A stretch of 64,000 nucleotides of DNA from Rickettsiella endosymbiont of Aleochara curtula. Lineage in GTDB: Bacteria; Pseudomonadota; Gammaproteobacteria; Diplorickettsiales; Diplorickettsiaceae. Positions 1 through 9,642 of this stretch are shown here, piece after piece. The translations under genes were made by a program, and so were the position numbers. The stretch is taken from assembly GCF_964030935.1 (NCBI RefSeq), contig NZ_OZ034990.1, positions 932,001 through 996,000 on the forward strand, in the 5' to 3' direction. Numbering within the stretch: position 1 is the stretch's first letter; each line of letters opens with the position of its first letter. The notes beneath the pieces are model-generated. The model ran no database searches and was not told where the DNA came from. It was given only the letters and a program-made list of their open reading frames with translations.

Positions 1-3000
1 TTTTGAGATAAACTTATTTAATAAGTTATAAAGATTTTTTATTCTGAATTCGGGAGTAGGTTGTATAAAACTAAAACGTAAATGAGTAGGGCCCTCTAGC
101 TTGTATAATTTTGGATTTTTTTGAAGTAATTGGATGATAGCTTCAGGACTAATATTTGGATTTTGATTAAATTCAATGCGGCCTCCCTGAGATCCAGACA
201 CAATCTTTTTAATACCAATTTTTTGCGCGAGTAATTTTAATTCGCTTAATTGAAATAGATTTTTCACGGCTTGTGGCAATAAACCAAAGCGATCAATCAT
301 TTCGACTTGTAATTGCTCTAATTCTTGGGCGTCTTTTGCGTGAGCAATGCGTTTATAGAGTATTAAGCGGGTGTGTACATCAGGTAAATAATTTTCTGGG
401 ATTAATGCTGAGATTTGCAAATCAATTTCTACCGTTTGGCTAACTGGTTTTAGCGCAGGCTCTTTCCCTGATTTTAGTGCAGCAACCGTTTGTTCGAGTA
501 ATTCCATATAGAGTGAGAAGCCTATGGAGTGCATATTCCCACTTTGCTGTTCACCTAGCACTTCACCTGCACCTCGAATTTCTAAATCATGCATGGCTAA
601 GGTAAAACCAGCGCCAAGATCTTCTAAAGAAGTGAAGGCTTCTAAACGCTTCACAGCGTCTGCTGTCATAATTTCTTTCGGAGGTGTCATCAAATAGGCA
701 TAAGCTTGGTGGTGAGAACGTCCTACTCGGCCACGTAATTGATGAAGTTGCGCTAAACCAAATTTATCGGCTCGATCAATGATGATGGTATTTGCAGACG
801 GTACATCAATTCCGGTTTCAATGATGGTGGTACAAACCAATACGTTAAAACGTTGATGATAGAAATCTGCCATCACTCGCTCGAGTTGAGTCTCACGTAA
901 TTGACCATGCGCCACCTGAATACGTGCTTCTGGTACTAATGCCTCTAGTTCTCTAGCTGTTTTTTCAATGCTATCGACTTGGTTATGTAAAAAATAAACT
1001 TGTCCACCTCGCAATAACTCTCGCAAAATGGCTTCGCGAATTAAACTAGTATTACGCATTTGTACAAAGGTTTTGATCGATAAACGTCGCGCTGGTGGCG
1101 TGGCAATAATCGATAACTCACGCAAACCAGATAAAGCCATATTTAAGGTACGCGGTATAGGCGTTGCGGTTAAACTTAAAATATCTACTTCTGCGCGTAA
1201 AGCTTTTAAACGCTCTTTTTGTTGCACACCAAAACGATGTTCTTCATCGATGATCAATAAACCGAGCCGAGGAAATTGTAATTCTTTACTTAGTAATTTG
1301 TGCGTACCAATCAAAATATCAATTTTTCCCATCTGCAAACGTTCTAGAATTTTTTTCTGTAATGCAACACTGCGGAAACGTGAAATCATTTCAATCTGCA
1401 CTGGCCATTCAGCAAAACGATCACTAAAATTCTGATAATGTTGTTGGGCTAATAATGTGGTTGGAACTAGTATGGCGACTTGCTTATTAGATTGCACGGC
1501 TAAAAATGCAGCGCGCATGGCAACTTCTGTTTTGCCAAAACCGACATCGCCGCAAATTAATCTATCCATGGTGCATTCTGAGGTCATATCCTTAATAACT
1601 TGCTGGATAGCTTGTTCTTGATCCTGTGTTTCAGTAAAAGGAAATTGCGTGGTAAATGCTTGATAATCATGCTCAGGCAAACGAAAAGCATAACCCTTGT
1701 GGGCTGCGCGATGAGCATAAATATCGAGTAATTCCGCGGCAACATCACGCATTTGCTCGGCGGCTTTACGTTTTGCTTTTTCCCATTGATCCGAGCCTAA
1801 TTGATGTAGAGGAGCATGCTCACTATCATTTCCACTATAACGACTAATTAAATTAAGTGAAGATACCGGAACATATAATTTTGCTTTTCCAGCATACTCG
1901 ACTATCAAAAATTCATTTTCCTGATCATCTATTTTTAAATGCTGTAAACCCCGATAACGTCCTACACCATGGTCGATATGAACAACCGGATTACCTTCAG
2001 TTAATTCTGCTAAATTTCGAATAATGGTGCGTGCATCTAAACCTTTAGTTTTAGTTTGCCGTTTTTGGATAATTTGATTACCAAATAACTGTGCTTCACT
2101 AATTAATGCTAAAGCTGGTTTTTCTAGATAGAAACCTTCCTCTAATGGTGAAATAATGATATGAATGCGTTCAGAGTCATGCAAAAATTCTTGCCAAGTC
2201 TCACAACGATAGACGGGTATAGAAAATTTATTGAGTAAATCTAACAACACTTCCCTACGACCTGCGCTTTCCACACAAAATAACACGCGGGCTTCTGGAT
2301 CTTTTAAAAATTCATTTAAAAAAGCATTTAAATGCTCTAAAGGTTCTTCAAGCTTATGATCAACCGTTAAATTGGGAAAGCTCTTAACGAGTGTATTATA
2401 GGTATCAGCAGACTGTGTAGGAGCTTGCTGCAATACAATTCTTGGAAATTCTTTTAATCGAGTAAATAACGCATCGACTTCCACATAAAGTTGTTTGGGC
2501 GCTAAAATAGGTCGCTCTATATCATGTCTAAGCTGTTCATAACGCTCATTAATTTCTTTCCAAAAATTTTCTGCGGCTAGTTGAGCGTTATTAACTTGTA
2601 AAATTAAGGCTTTCTTTGGCAAATAATCAATTAATAATTGGGTTTGCGGAAAAAATAACGGTAGATAATATTCTACCCCTGCTGGCGCGCGCCCTTCGCT
2701 CACCGCTTCATACAACGGACAATTTAAGGGGTTTCCGACAAAATTTTCGCGCCATTGTTGGCGAAAAAAATTGATTGCGGATTCTGACAGAGGAAATTCA
2801 CGTGCAGGAAGTAAATTTATTTTTTCTATTTTCTCTATGGAGCGTTGTGTATCGGGATCGAAATGGCGAATGCTATCTACTTCATCATCCGCAAAATCAA
2901 CCCGAAAAGGTAAATCACTACCCATCGGAAAAATATCTAAAATTGATCCGCGCACAGCAAATTCACCTCGTGTTAAAACTTGCGATACACAGTGATAACC

Positions 3001-3453
3001 ACCTAATTGTAAATTTTTTCGCAGTTCCTCGATGGATCTTTTTTCGCCACAAGTAATATTCAAGCTTGTCGCTCTTATATAACTAAGTGGAGCAATACGC
3101 TGCATTAAGGTGGTAATAGGTACCAACAATAAAGCCCGCTTAACATCATGCAATTGAGCTAAAGTCGAAAGTCGTTGCGAAATAATATCTTGATGCGGGG
3201 AAAAATGATCATAAGGTAAAGTTTCCCAATCAGGAAAATTCAGAACGGTTAACTGCAGCGAAAAAAACTTTAATGCGGCTTCGAGCCGATTTGCCATTTG
3301 GTTATCGGGTGTAACAACTAAAATTGTACCTTCATAGCTATCGGCTATCTGATGTAACGCTAAGGCAAGACTATCTTGCTTAAGATTATACAAACATAAA
3401 CGCTGATTTGGTTCTGTGGGAATAGAAAAATTTAAAAACTCAGAAATAGACAT
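1..3453 (-). CDS. mfd: Transcription-repair coupling factor Mfd (3' end outside window)
   Basis: ATP-dependent DNA translocase that removes RNA polymerase stalled at lesions and recruits UvrA. The frame is open from the ATG at 3453 to the window edge, 1151 codons, against about 1150 residues in E. coli, so only the last few residues are missing. Visible in order: an N-terminal UvrB-like region, the RNA-polymerase-interacting region with VVHIDHGVGRYRGL, the Walker A segment ICGDVGFGKTEVAMR, the DEEHRFG Walker B box, helicase motifs SLTATPIPRTL and QLRGRVGRS, and a C-terminal TRCF domain. It begins 15 bases after the mnmG stop, so the two are probably co-transcribed. No frameshift or missing motif was noticed. 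Confidence 0.97.
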   Translation of the reverse strand, partial: MSISEFLNFSIPTEPNQRLCLYNLKQDSLALALHQIADSYEGTILVVTPDNQMANRLEAALKFFSLQLTVLNFPDWETLPYDHFSPHQDIISQRLSTLAQLHDVKRALLLVPITTLMQRIAPLSYIRATSLNITCGEKRSIEELRKNLQLGGYHCVSQVLTRGEFAVRGSILDIFPMGSDLPFRVDFADDEVDSIRHFDPDTQRSIEKIEKINLLPAREFPLSESAINFFRQQWRENFVGNPLNCPLYEAVSEGRAPAGVEYYLPLFFPQTQLLIDYLPKKALILQVNNAQLAAENFWKEINERYEQLRHDIERPILAPKQLYVEVDALFTRLKEFPRIVLQQAPTQSADTYNTLVKSFPNLTVDHKLEEPLEHLNAFLNEFLKDPEARVLFCVESAGRREVLLDLLNKFSIPVYRCETWQEFLHDSERIHIIISPLEEGFYLEKPALALISEAQLFGNQIIQKRQTKTKGLDARTIIRNLAELTEGNPVVHIDHGVGRYRGLQHLKIDDQENEFLIVEYAGKAKLYVPVSSLNLISRYSGNDSEHAPLHQLGSDQWEKAKRKAAEQMRDVAAELLDIYAHRAAHKGYAFRLPEHDYQAFTTQFPFTETQDQEQAIQQVIKDMTSECTMDRLICGDVGFGKTEVAMRAAFLAVQSNKQVAILVPTTLLAQQHYQNFSDRFAEWPVQIEMISRFRSVALQKKILERLQMGKIDILIGTHKLLSKELQFPRLGLLIIDEEHRFGVQQKERLKALRAEVDILSLTATPIPRTLNMALSGLRELSIIATPPARRLSIKTFVQMRNTSLIREAILRELLRGGQVYFLHNQVDSIEKTARELEALVPEARIQVAHGQLRETQLERVMADFYHQRFNVLVCTTIIETGIDVPSANTIIIDRADKFGLAQLHQLRGRVGRSHHQAYAYLMTPPKEIMTADAVKRLEAFTSLEDLGAGFTLAMHDLEIRGAGEVLGEQQSGNMHSIGFSLYMELLEQTVAALKSGKEPALKPVSQTVEIDLQISALIPENYLPDVHTRLILYKRIAHAKDAQELEQLQVEMIDRFGLLPQAVKNLFQLSELKLLAQKIGIKKIVSGSQGGRIEFNQNPNISPEAIIQLLQKNPKLYKLEGPTHLRFSFIQPTPEFRIKNLYNLLNKFISK

Positions 3454-3468
3454 AAAGCTTAGTTTATT

Positions 3469-5334
3469 TTACTTTTTTATGTAGACCAACAACAAAGAAA
3501 TTGCCGCCGGAGTGATACCGGGAATACGTGATGCTTGTCCCAGATTTAATGGTTTGTGTTGAATTAATTTTTCCCTCACTTCATTAGATAAACCTCTAAC
3601 AAAGTTATAATCTAAGTTAAGTGGTAAAGTAATATTTTCATAACGTGCTTGTCGTTGAATTTCCACTAATTGTCGATCAATATAACCTTGATATTTAGCT
3701 TGAATTTCAATTTGTTCTGCAATACTCGAGTCGACGATTCCTGGACCTAGGCCTTCTACTTTCATTAAATCAGTGTAACTTAGTTCCGGTCGTGTTAATA
3801 ATTCAGAAACTCGATAATCCCGTGTTAGAGCTTGTCCTAAATGTACTTCTATAGCCTTACTTACCGGCGTGTTGGGTTTAATCGAAAGTTGTTTTAAGCG
3901 TTGCTGCTCTTGTTCTAACTTACTGCGCTTGTCATTAACGCTTTGCCAACGAGCTTCATTGATGAGTCCTAACCGATAGGCTGATTCACTCAAACGTAGA
4001 TCAGCATTATCTTCACGCAACAGCAAACGATACTCAGCTCGACTGGTAAACATCCGGTAAGGCTCGAGCGTACCCTGCGTAATCAAATCATCAATTAATA
4101 CGCCGATATAAGCCTCATCGCGACGCGGACACCAAGCGGATTTTTCTTGCGCTTTTAAAGCGGCATTTAAACCGGCTATAAGTCCCTGCGCAGCCGCTTC
4201 CTCATACCCGGTTGTGCCATTGATCTGACCTGCACAAAATAAATTCTCTATTAATCTCGATTCTAAGGACGGAAATAGATCGCGTGGATCAAAAAAATCA
4301 TATTCGATTGCATAACCTGGACGTATAATATGTGCCTGTTCTAAACCCTTAATACTATGTATTAGGTCGCACTGAATATCAAAGGGTAGACTTGTCGAAA
4401 TACCATTGGGATAAACTTCATGAGTATTAAGCCCTTCAGGTTCAAGAAAAATCTGATGGGATAATTTATCCGCAAAGCGCACCACTTTATCTTCGATAGA
4501 AGGGCAATAACGCGGACCTACGCCGTCTATTACGCCACTATAGATAGGTGAACGATCTAAACCGGATCGAATAATTGCATGAGTTTTTTCATTGGTATGA
4601 GTAATAAAACAACTAATTTGTTTAGGATGTTGCTCGATCTTTCCTAGATAAGAAAATACTGGTAAAGGCTCATCACTCGGTTGTTCTAACAAAATGGAGT
4701 AATTAATCGTACGACCATCTAAACGCGGTGGCGTTCCGGTTTTTAAACGCTTAATGCGTAAAGGCAACTGACGTAATTTCTCTGCTAAGGAGTTAGCCGC
4801 CGAATCACCGGCACGGCCTCCTTGTGCTTGTTGCAAACCGATATGAATTTTTCCGGCTAAAAAAGTACCGGCAGTCAATACCACAGTTTTTGCACAGAAA
4901 CGCAACCCCATTTGCGTTACCACACCAACTATACGATCAGACTCAAGGATTACATCATCAACACTTTGTTGAAAAATAAATAAATTGGCTTGATTTTCTA
5001 AGGTATAACGAATTGCTTGCTTGTATAAATTACGATCCATTTGCGCCCTTGTAGCACGCACTGCAGGACCTTTGCTGGCGTTCAGTGTACGCCATTGTAT
5101 TCCTGCCAGATCCGCTGCGCAGGCCATGATTCCACCTAAAGCATCAACCTCTTTTACTAAATGACTTTTTCCTATGCCCCCTATGGATGGATTACAAGAT
5201 AATTGCCCTAGAGTTTCAATATTATGGGTTAATAATAAAGTAGACGCGCCTAAACGCGCTGCTGCCAAAGCCGCTTCAGTGCCGGCATGACCTCCGCCGA
5301 CAATAATGACATCATATTCTGTAGAAAATGGCAT
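3469..5334 (-). CDS. mnmG: tRNA uridine-5-carboxymethylaminomethyl synthesis enzyme MnmG
   Basis: FAD-dependent subunit of the MnmE-MnmG complex that installs the cmnm5/nm5 group on wobble U34 of several tRNAs. The 621-residue product has the usual family length (about 629 in E. coli). The N-terminus carries the FAD dinucleotide fold with [18 protein letters not shown], followed by the family signature [20 protein letters not shown]; later come [21 protein letters not shown] and the C-terminal helical segment ending in [13 protein letters not shown]. The ATG at 5334 is the natural start because the FAD fold begins within ten residues. Its partner mnmE and the frequent neighbour rsmG are not in the window. 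It is divergent from mip and upstream of mfd. Confidence 0.97.
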   Translation of the reverse strand: MPFSTEYDVIIVGGGHAGTEAALAAARLGASTLLLTHNIETLGQLSCNPSIGGIGKSHLVKEVDALGGIMACAADLAGIQWRTLNASKGPAVRATRAQMDRNLYKQAIRYTLENQANLFIFQQSVDDVILESDRIVGVVTQMGLRFCAKTVVLTAGTFLAGKIHIGLQQAQGGRAGDSAANSLAEKLRQLPLRIKRLKTGTPPRLDGRTINYSILLEQPSDEPLPVFSYLGKIEQHPKQISCFITHTNEKTHAIIRSGLDRSPIYSGVIDGVGPRYCPSIEDKVVRFADKLSHQIFLEPEGLNTHEVYPNGISTSLPFDIQCDLIHSIKGLEQAHIIRPGYAIEYDFFDPRDLFPSLESRLIENLFCAGQINGTTGYEEAAAQGLIAGLNAALKAQEKSAWCPRRDEAYIGVLIDDLITQGTLEPYRMFTSRAEYRLLLREDNADLRLSESAYRLGLINEARWQSVNDKRSKLEQEQQRLKQLSIKPNTPVSKAIEVHLGQALTRDYRVSELLTRPELSYTDLMKVEGLGPGIVDSSIAEQIEIQAKYQGYIDRQLVEIQRQARYENITLPLNLDYNFVRGLSNEVREKLIQHKPLNLGQASRIPGITPAAISLLLVYIKK

Positions 5335-5426
5335 AATTTTTAAATTTTTGTTAATTAACTATAGTTTTCTAACGAAACTTAGGGCAATATATCGGTTTTT
5401 AATACCGTCTCTCAAGAGGAAATCCA

Positions 5427-6182
5427 ATGACAAGATTACCTGTATTGACTGCCCTGGCTAGTTTACTCATCAGTTCAAACGTCCTGGCTGCACAGAGTAC
5501 CCCTCCAGTTACGGTTAATCAACTTAAACCCACAGCAACTTTCCCCAAAATAATCAGCAATTCTCCGGTGCTAAAGACCACTAAAGGGCAAATAAGCTAT
5601 AGTATCGGTGCCGATTTGGCTGAAAATTTTAAAGAACAAGGTATCGATGTCGACCCTATCGCTTTGGAGAAAGGATTGGCCGATGGTTCTCGCGGAAAAA
5701 CATTATTAACCCAAGCACAAATGGCGGATATTTTGCATAACTTTCAACAAGAATTAATTAACAAAAAACAAGCTGAATTTAAAGATATTAGTCTTAAAAA
5801 TAAAGAACAAGGCGATTCTTTTTTAGCGGTTAACAAAAACAAACCGGGTGTTATAACCACTAAAAGTGGCATTCAATATAAAATTATAAGTGCCGGCAGT
5901 GGCGAAAGTCCAACTGACGCTTCCATGGTTAAGGTTGAATATACCGGAAGCTATATTAATGGTACTGTTTTTGAGAAATCAAAAGAACCAGTAACTTTTC
6001 CTTTAAATAATGTTATTCCAGGCTGGATAGAAGTTTTAAAGATCATGAAACCGGGCGCAACTTATCAAGTCGTCATTCCACCGCAACTCGCTTATGGTGA
6101 GCATGGCGTTGATAAAGCGATTGGGCCTAATCAAACGCTCGTATTCACTATTCATCTTATTGAAGTAAAGAAAAACGCGTAA
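5427..6182 (+). CDS. mip: Mip/FkpA-type FKBP peptidyl-prolyl isomerase, exported
   Basis: Periplasmic or surface prolyl cis-trans isomerase. The 251-residue protein starts with a Sec signal peptide (residues 1-22, ending VLAA). An FKBP-N dimerisation helix follows (about 50-130, beginning QISYSIGADLAENFKEQGID), then a C-terminal FKBP domain (about 140-248) with VKVEYTGSYINGTVFEKS, VIPGWIEVLKIMKPG and PPQLAYGEHG. This order matches Legionella Mip and E. coli FkpA; in Legionella Mip is an infectivity factor, so the symbol rests on architecture. Ribosome site AAGAGGAAA precedes the ATG. The gene stands alone and is followed by a strong hairpin. FkpA is the alternative name for the same fold; I cannot separate them here. 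Confidence 0.93.
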   Translation: MTRLPVLTALASLLISSNVLAAQSTPPVTVNQLKPTATFPKIISNSPVLKTTKGQISYSIGADLAENFKEQGIDVDPIALEKGLADGSRGKTLLTQAQMADILHNFQQELINKKQAEFKDISLKNKEQGDSFLAVNKNKPGVITTKSGIQYKIISAGSGESPTDASMVKVEYTGSYINGTVFEKSKEPVTFPLNNVIPGWIEVLKIMKPGATYQVVIPPQLAYGEHGVDKAIGPNQTLVFTIHLIEVKKNA

Positions 6183-6188
6183 ATTTAA

Positions 6189-6215
6189 TTTAATCCATCG
6201 TATTGATGGATTAAA
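6189..6215 (+). terminator. Hairpin after mip
   Basis: A perfect 11-base stem (6189-6199 pairing with 6205-6215) with a 5-base loop begins 7 bases after the mip stop. The bases after it are A-rich on the plus strand, so it lacks the classical U tract; it may work as a 3' end stabiliser or a weak terminator. Confidence 0.5.
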
Positions 6216-6241
6216 AATATAATCTCCTTAATTACAGCAGC

Positions 6242-6269
6242 TTGAATGTCCTTGAACTTAAGCTATACT
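6242..6269 (+). promoter_or_regulatory. Sigma-70-like promoter for the CsbD gene
   Basis: TTGAAT at 6242-6247 and TATACT at 6264-6269 are spaced by 16 bases, a good housekeeping promoter match, 58 bases upstream of the CsbD ATG. The call rests only on consensus resemblance. Confidence 0.5.
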
Positions 6270-6327
6270 GGATGAGATAAAAATTAACGGAAATAGTTTT
6301 TTAATACGTTCCTTCAAGGAGGCAATT

Positions 6328-6537
6328 ATGAATCCAGAAGAGCTAAAGGGAAAATGGCTTCAAATTAAAGGTAAACTTCGTGAGCAATGGGGCAAATTAA
6401 CCGATGATGATTGGGAACAATTGCATGGCGATAAAGAAAAATTAGTCGGAAAAATTCAGGAAAGATATGGCATCAGCAAAGAACAAGCGCAAAAAGATTT
6501 ACATGAATTTTTTAATAAGCATAAAGACCATCACTAA
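6328..6537 (+). CDS. CsbD-like stress protein
   Basis: Small charged cytosolic protein (69 residues) of the CsbD/YjbJ family, whose members are induced by general or osmotic stress and have no established biochemical activity. The sequence shows the family pattern: N-terminal LKGKWLQIKGKLREQWGKL, central D-W and GDKEKLVGKIQERYG, and a C-terminal amphipathic helix. The start is secured by a very strong ribosome site, AAGGAGG at 6316-6322, five bases before the ATG, which suggests high expression. It has its own promoter-like sequence and is convergent with rsmA. Confidence 0.88.
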   Translation: MNPEELKGKWLQIKGKLREQWGKLTDDDWEQLHGDKEKLVGKIQERYGISKEQAQKDLHEFFNKHKDHH

Positions 6538-6596
6538 GAACTACTAAAAAAAACAGCTATTATGGTCAAGAATTTTTTGACCTTGTGAGCGCATAG

Positions 6597-6640
6597 CGCG
6601 TGGTCATTCGGTAAAAAACTTATTTTGCTGAATGCCCGCG
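6597..6640. repeat. Imperfect inverted repeat between convergent genes
   Basis: Arms 6597-6616 and 6623-6640 (CGCG..GGTCATTCGGTAAAA against its near complement) can form a long hairpin with a 6-base loop in the gap between the convergent CsbD and rsmA genes. The segment is more GC-rich than its surroundings. A smaller hairpin lies just upstream (6564-6569 with 6577-6582). Bidirectional termination or an intergenic palindromic repeat are both possible; no second copy was seen in the window. Confidence 0.5.
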
Positions 6641-6680
6641 GCCTCACTGACATTTCGGTCTCGCCCTGACAAACTATTTT

Positions 6681-7490
6681 TTATTTTTTGTCCCTACAAT
6701 GCTCATTTCTTTCAGCAACAAAATTAGCTAATTTCACATAATCACTAATAGCCAGTTGCTCAGGTCGCAGCGTTGGTTTAATTTTTAATTGTTCAAACTC
6801 TTGTTCTTGTAACCAATGTGCCAGATTATTACGCAGCATTTTACGCCGATGATTGAATGCATTTTTTACTATCTCAGCAAATAGTAAGGGATCATTGGCT
6901 TTGTATGGTAATAATCTATAAGGAACAAGCCGAATCACTGCCGAATCTACCTTGGGGGGCGGTTGAAAAGCTCCTGAACTCACGTTAAATAATTTTTGTA
7001 CCTGGCAATAATACTGAATCATCACACTTAAACGCCCATAACTGGATTGTCCTGGTCGAGCGCTGATCCTATCCACCACTTCTTTTTGCAACATAAAATG
7101 CATGTCTTGAATAATGTTGGCTTGTTCAAGACAATGGAACAATAAGGGCGTCGAAATATTGTAAGGAAGATTTCCCACTAAACGCCAAACCTGTTTAGTT
7201 TTGCTCAAGCTCTGAAAATCAACTTTTAAGACGTCCCCCTGATAAACTATTAATTCTCCAAGAGTCGCACATTTTTCTTGTAACAGTGGAATAAGATCTT
7301 TATCTAGTTCTATCACGGTTAGGCTTTTAAGATGTGGCAGCAGTCGTTCGGTTAGAGCACCCAATCCCGGCCCAATCTCAAGCATATGATCGGTTTTTTT
7401 AGGTACAATGGCTTGCACGATTTTATCAATAACAAAACTCTCATGCAGGAAATGTTGGCCGAAGCGTTTACGCGCAGGTAATGGAAGCAT
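6681..7490 (-). CDS. rsmA: 16S rRNA dimethyladenosine transferase RsmA (KsgA)
   Basis: Methylates two adjacent adenosines (A1518 and A1519, E. coli numbering) near the 3' end of 16S rRNA using S-adenosylmethionine, a late 30S maturation step. The 269-residue protein has the family's N-terminal RKRFGQHFL segment, SAM motif I LEIGPGLGALTERL (about 38-51), the acidic IELDKD of motif II and motif IV GNLPYNISTPL. Length matches E. coli KsgA (273). The ATG lies 8 bases downstream of the E2 stop, so it is probably the last gene of the branched-chain dehydrogenase operon, not a pdxA/apaH neighbour as in enterics. Confidence 0.96.
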   Translation of the reverse strand: MLPLPARKRFGQHFLHESFVIDKIVQAIVPKKTDHMLEIGPGLGALTERLLPHLKSLTVIELDKDLIPLLQEKCATLGELIVYQGDVLKVDFQSLSKTKQVWRLVGNLPYNISTPLLFHCLEQANIIQDMHFMLQKEVVDRISARPGQSSYGRLSVMIQYYCQVQKLFNVSSGAFQPPPKVDSAVIRLVPYRLLPYKANDPLLFAEIVKNAFNHRRKMLRNNLAHWLQEQEFEQLKIKPTLRPEQLAISDYVKLANFVAERNEHCRDKK

Positions 7491-7498
7491 TATTTACA

Positions 7499-8662
7499 TC
7501 ACGCTGCTTGTAAATCAATAATTAAAGCCGATAAAAATCGCGCCGCTTCGCCGCCGGTAATGACACGATGATCCACGGATAAAGATAAAGGCAATTGTTT
7601 ATGTACACTTATTTTCCCCTCTTCAGTAACAACTTTCTCATTAATCCGCCCAACGGCTAGAATCGCAACCATAGGCGGAATAACAATGGGTGTTGCATAA
7701 CGCCCTGCGAAAACACCTACATTGGATAATACAAAAGTTGCTCCTAGTAAATCATCGGGTGAAACACTACGATTTTTTACTTCAAGTTTAAATTTATCGA
7801 TGGCTTTTCTTAAATTAACTGCACTCTCTTGCGCAATATTTTTTAACACTGGAACAAATAAGCCTTCGGATGCATCCATAGCGATACCTAAATCAATCCG
7901 ACTATGTTGACATAAGGCTAACTGTGATTCATCAAACCAAGCATTAAGTCGTGGTTCACGCTGACAAGCAGCCATAACCGCACGAATAAGCCGTAAAGTA
8001 ATATCTGTTTTTTCTGGCCAAGCATGGATATCGGCATCGTCAACCAAAGTTACAGGCACGATGGATTGCTGCGCTTGTTTCATGGTGCTTGCCATTACAC
8101 GGCGCACGCCGCGTAATGGTTCATAACCGGGTGGAAGCGGAGATGAGGTTGAAATTGATACTGTTTTTTCGCTGGATTTTTGCTGTAGCCTTTTTTGGAT
8201 ATCGGCTACCAGAATTTGTCCATCGGGACCGGTACCCTTACAATCGTTTAAATTAATCTGGAATTTTTTTGCTAAGGCTCGAATAGCCGGCGTTGCTTTA
8301 ATCCCATACTGATGCGATATCGAGGTTTTATTAGGTGGGATCCCTAAAGGAGATTCTTCAAGAATAGCCTCACCTAATTGCAAATTTCCGACAACAGTGG
8401 CTTGATCACTATTTTTTTTAGTTGGATTTTCACCTTCAATATCAAGTAAAGCTTCTCCTGTTTTAATGATATCACCTGCTTTACCATAAAGTTTCATTAC
8501 TTTACCGCTAAAAGGCGCAGGAATATCTACCAATGCTTTGGCAGTTTCCATTGCAACCATAGGTTGATCAACTTTAATCACATCATTTGGCTGGACATAC
8601 CATTCCCGAATTTCTGCATCCGGCAAACCTTCCCCTAAATCAGGCAAATTAAACGTGGTCAT
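7499..8662 (-). CDS. Dihydrolipoamide acyltransferase (E2) of a 2-oxo acid dehydrogenase
   Basis: E2 core subunit that takes the acyl group from E1 and passes it to CoA. The 387-residue protein has one lipoyl domain (1-75, lipoyl-lysine K42 in METAKALVDI), a peripheral subunit-binding domain (about 122-158, ATPAIRALAKK...GPDGQI) and a catalytic domain (about 180-387). The active-site segment reads SVDHRVITGGEAARF where most E2s have DHRxxDG; the histidine is kept and the aspartate position is Thr. The start overlaps the E1 beta stop by 4 bases. With leucine dehydrogenase upstream, branched-chain oxo acids are the likely substrate; pyruvate cannot be excluded. No E3 gene is in the window. Confidence 0.92.
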   Translation of the reverse strand: MTTFNLPDLGEGLPDAEIREWYVQPNDVIKVDQPMVAMETAKALVDIPAPFSGKVMKLYGKAGDIIKTGEALLDIEGENPTKKNSDQATVVGNLQLGEAILEESPLGIPPNKTSISHQYGIKATPAIRALAKKFQINLNDCKGTGPDGQILVADIQKRLQQKSSEKTVSISTSSPLPPGYEPLRGVRRVMASTMKQAQQSIVPVTLVDDADIHAWPEKTDITLRLIRAVMAACQREPRLNAWFDESQLALCQHSRIDLGIAMDASEGLFVPVLKNIAQESAVNLRKAIDKFKLEVKNRSVSPDDLLGATFVLSNVGVFAGRYATPIVIPPMVAILAVGRINEKVVTEEGKISVHKQLPLSLSVDHRVITGGEAARFLSALIIDLQAA

Positions 8663-9642
8663 GTAAACTCCAATGTTTGCTCGATCACATTGTAAATCCT
8701 AGTGACGCTGGGTAAATATTGTTTTTCTAACTGCGCATAAGGAACCGTTACGTCATAACCCGTAACACGCTGTAGGGGTGCCTGTAAAAACAGAAATGCT
8801 TTTTCACTCAATTGAGCTGCAATTTCTGCACCAACACCACAAAAACGAGCTGCTTCATGGATAATGACGCATCGGCCCGTTTTTTCCACGGAGGTTAAAA
8901 GCGTATTAATATCTAAAGGTTTAATCGTAGCAACGTCAATGACTTCAGCATGCAAATTTTTTTCTTGTAATAATTTATCTGCAGCTAATAAAGTTTCATG
9001 CAACATCGAACCCCAGCTAATCAAAGTAATATCATTCCCTTCTCTTAAAATAAAACTTTGATCTAACGGCAACGCTTCACCGGTATCAACTACTTTTTGT
9101 TTGTTTAAACGATAAAGACGTGTTGGTTCTAAAAAAATAACTGGATCAGGATTTCGAATTGAGGCAAGTAATAAGCCATAAGCTCGTGCAGGTGATGAAG
9201 GAATCACCACGCGTAAGCCTGGAATATGCGCAAAAAGAGCTTCGGTGCTTTCAGAATGATGTTCAGGGGCATGTATCCCTGCACCGTATGGCATGCGAAA
9301 CACTAAAGGACAATGTAAACGTCCACGCGTACGATTTCGAAAGCGCGCTGCATGATTGATAATTTGATCTAATGCGGGATAACTGAACCCCATAAATTGA
9401 AATTCAGCCACTGGTTTTAAACCTTGTGTTGCCATCCCAATGCTAAGTCCGGCTATCATCGACTCGGCTAAGGGTGTATCTAAAACCCGATCGGCACCAA
9501 ATTTTTTAAATAATTCAGTTGTTGCTCGGAATACACCACCATTGATACCAATATCTTCGCCCAATAACACAACTTCTTTATCGACTGACAGTTCGTAGGC
9601 TAATGCCTGCGTAATCGCTTCTATCAAGGTTATTTCAAGCAT
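8659..9642 (-). CDS. 2-oxo acid dehydrogenase E1 beta subunit
   Basis: Beta subunit of the thiamine-diphosphate-dependent E1, which decarboxylates a 2-oxo acid and acylates the E2 lipoyl group. I chose the ATG at 9642 (327 residues; AAGGA eight bases upstream) over a TTG two codons earlier. Family marks include LLGEDIGINGGVFRATTEL, DTPLAESMIAGLSIGMA, FRMPYGAGIHAPEHHSES, and a C-terminal transketolase-like domain with YDVTVPYAQLE. It overlaps the end of the E1 alpha gene, indicating translational coupling. The separate alpha and beta chains are typical of branched-chain and Gram-positive-type pyruvate complexes rather than E. coli AceE. Confidence 0.93.
   Translation of the reverse strand: MLEITLIEAITQALAYELSVDKEVVLLGEDIGINGGVFRATTELFKKFGADRVLDTPLAESMIAGLSIGMATQGLKPVAEFQFMGFSYPALDQIINHAARFRNRTRGRLHCPLVFRMPYGAGIHAPEHHSESTEALFAHIPGLRVVIPSSPARAYGLLLASIRNPDPVIFLEPTRLYRLNKQKVVDTGEALPLDQSFILREGNDITLISWGSMLHETLLAADKLLQEKNLHAEVIDVATIKPLDINTLLTSVEKTGRCVIIHEAARFCGVGAEIAAQLSEKAFLFLQAPLQRVTGYDVTVPYAQLEKQYLPSVTRIYNVIEQTLEFT

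Noticed and set aside
1028-1435. 135-codon plus-strand frame inside mfd
   Set aside because: It is antisense to a conserved essential gene, has no ribosome site and a product without features; a shadow of the mfd frame.
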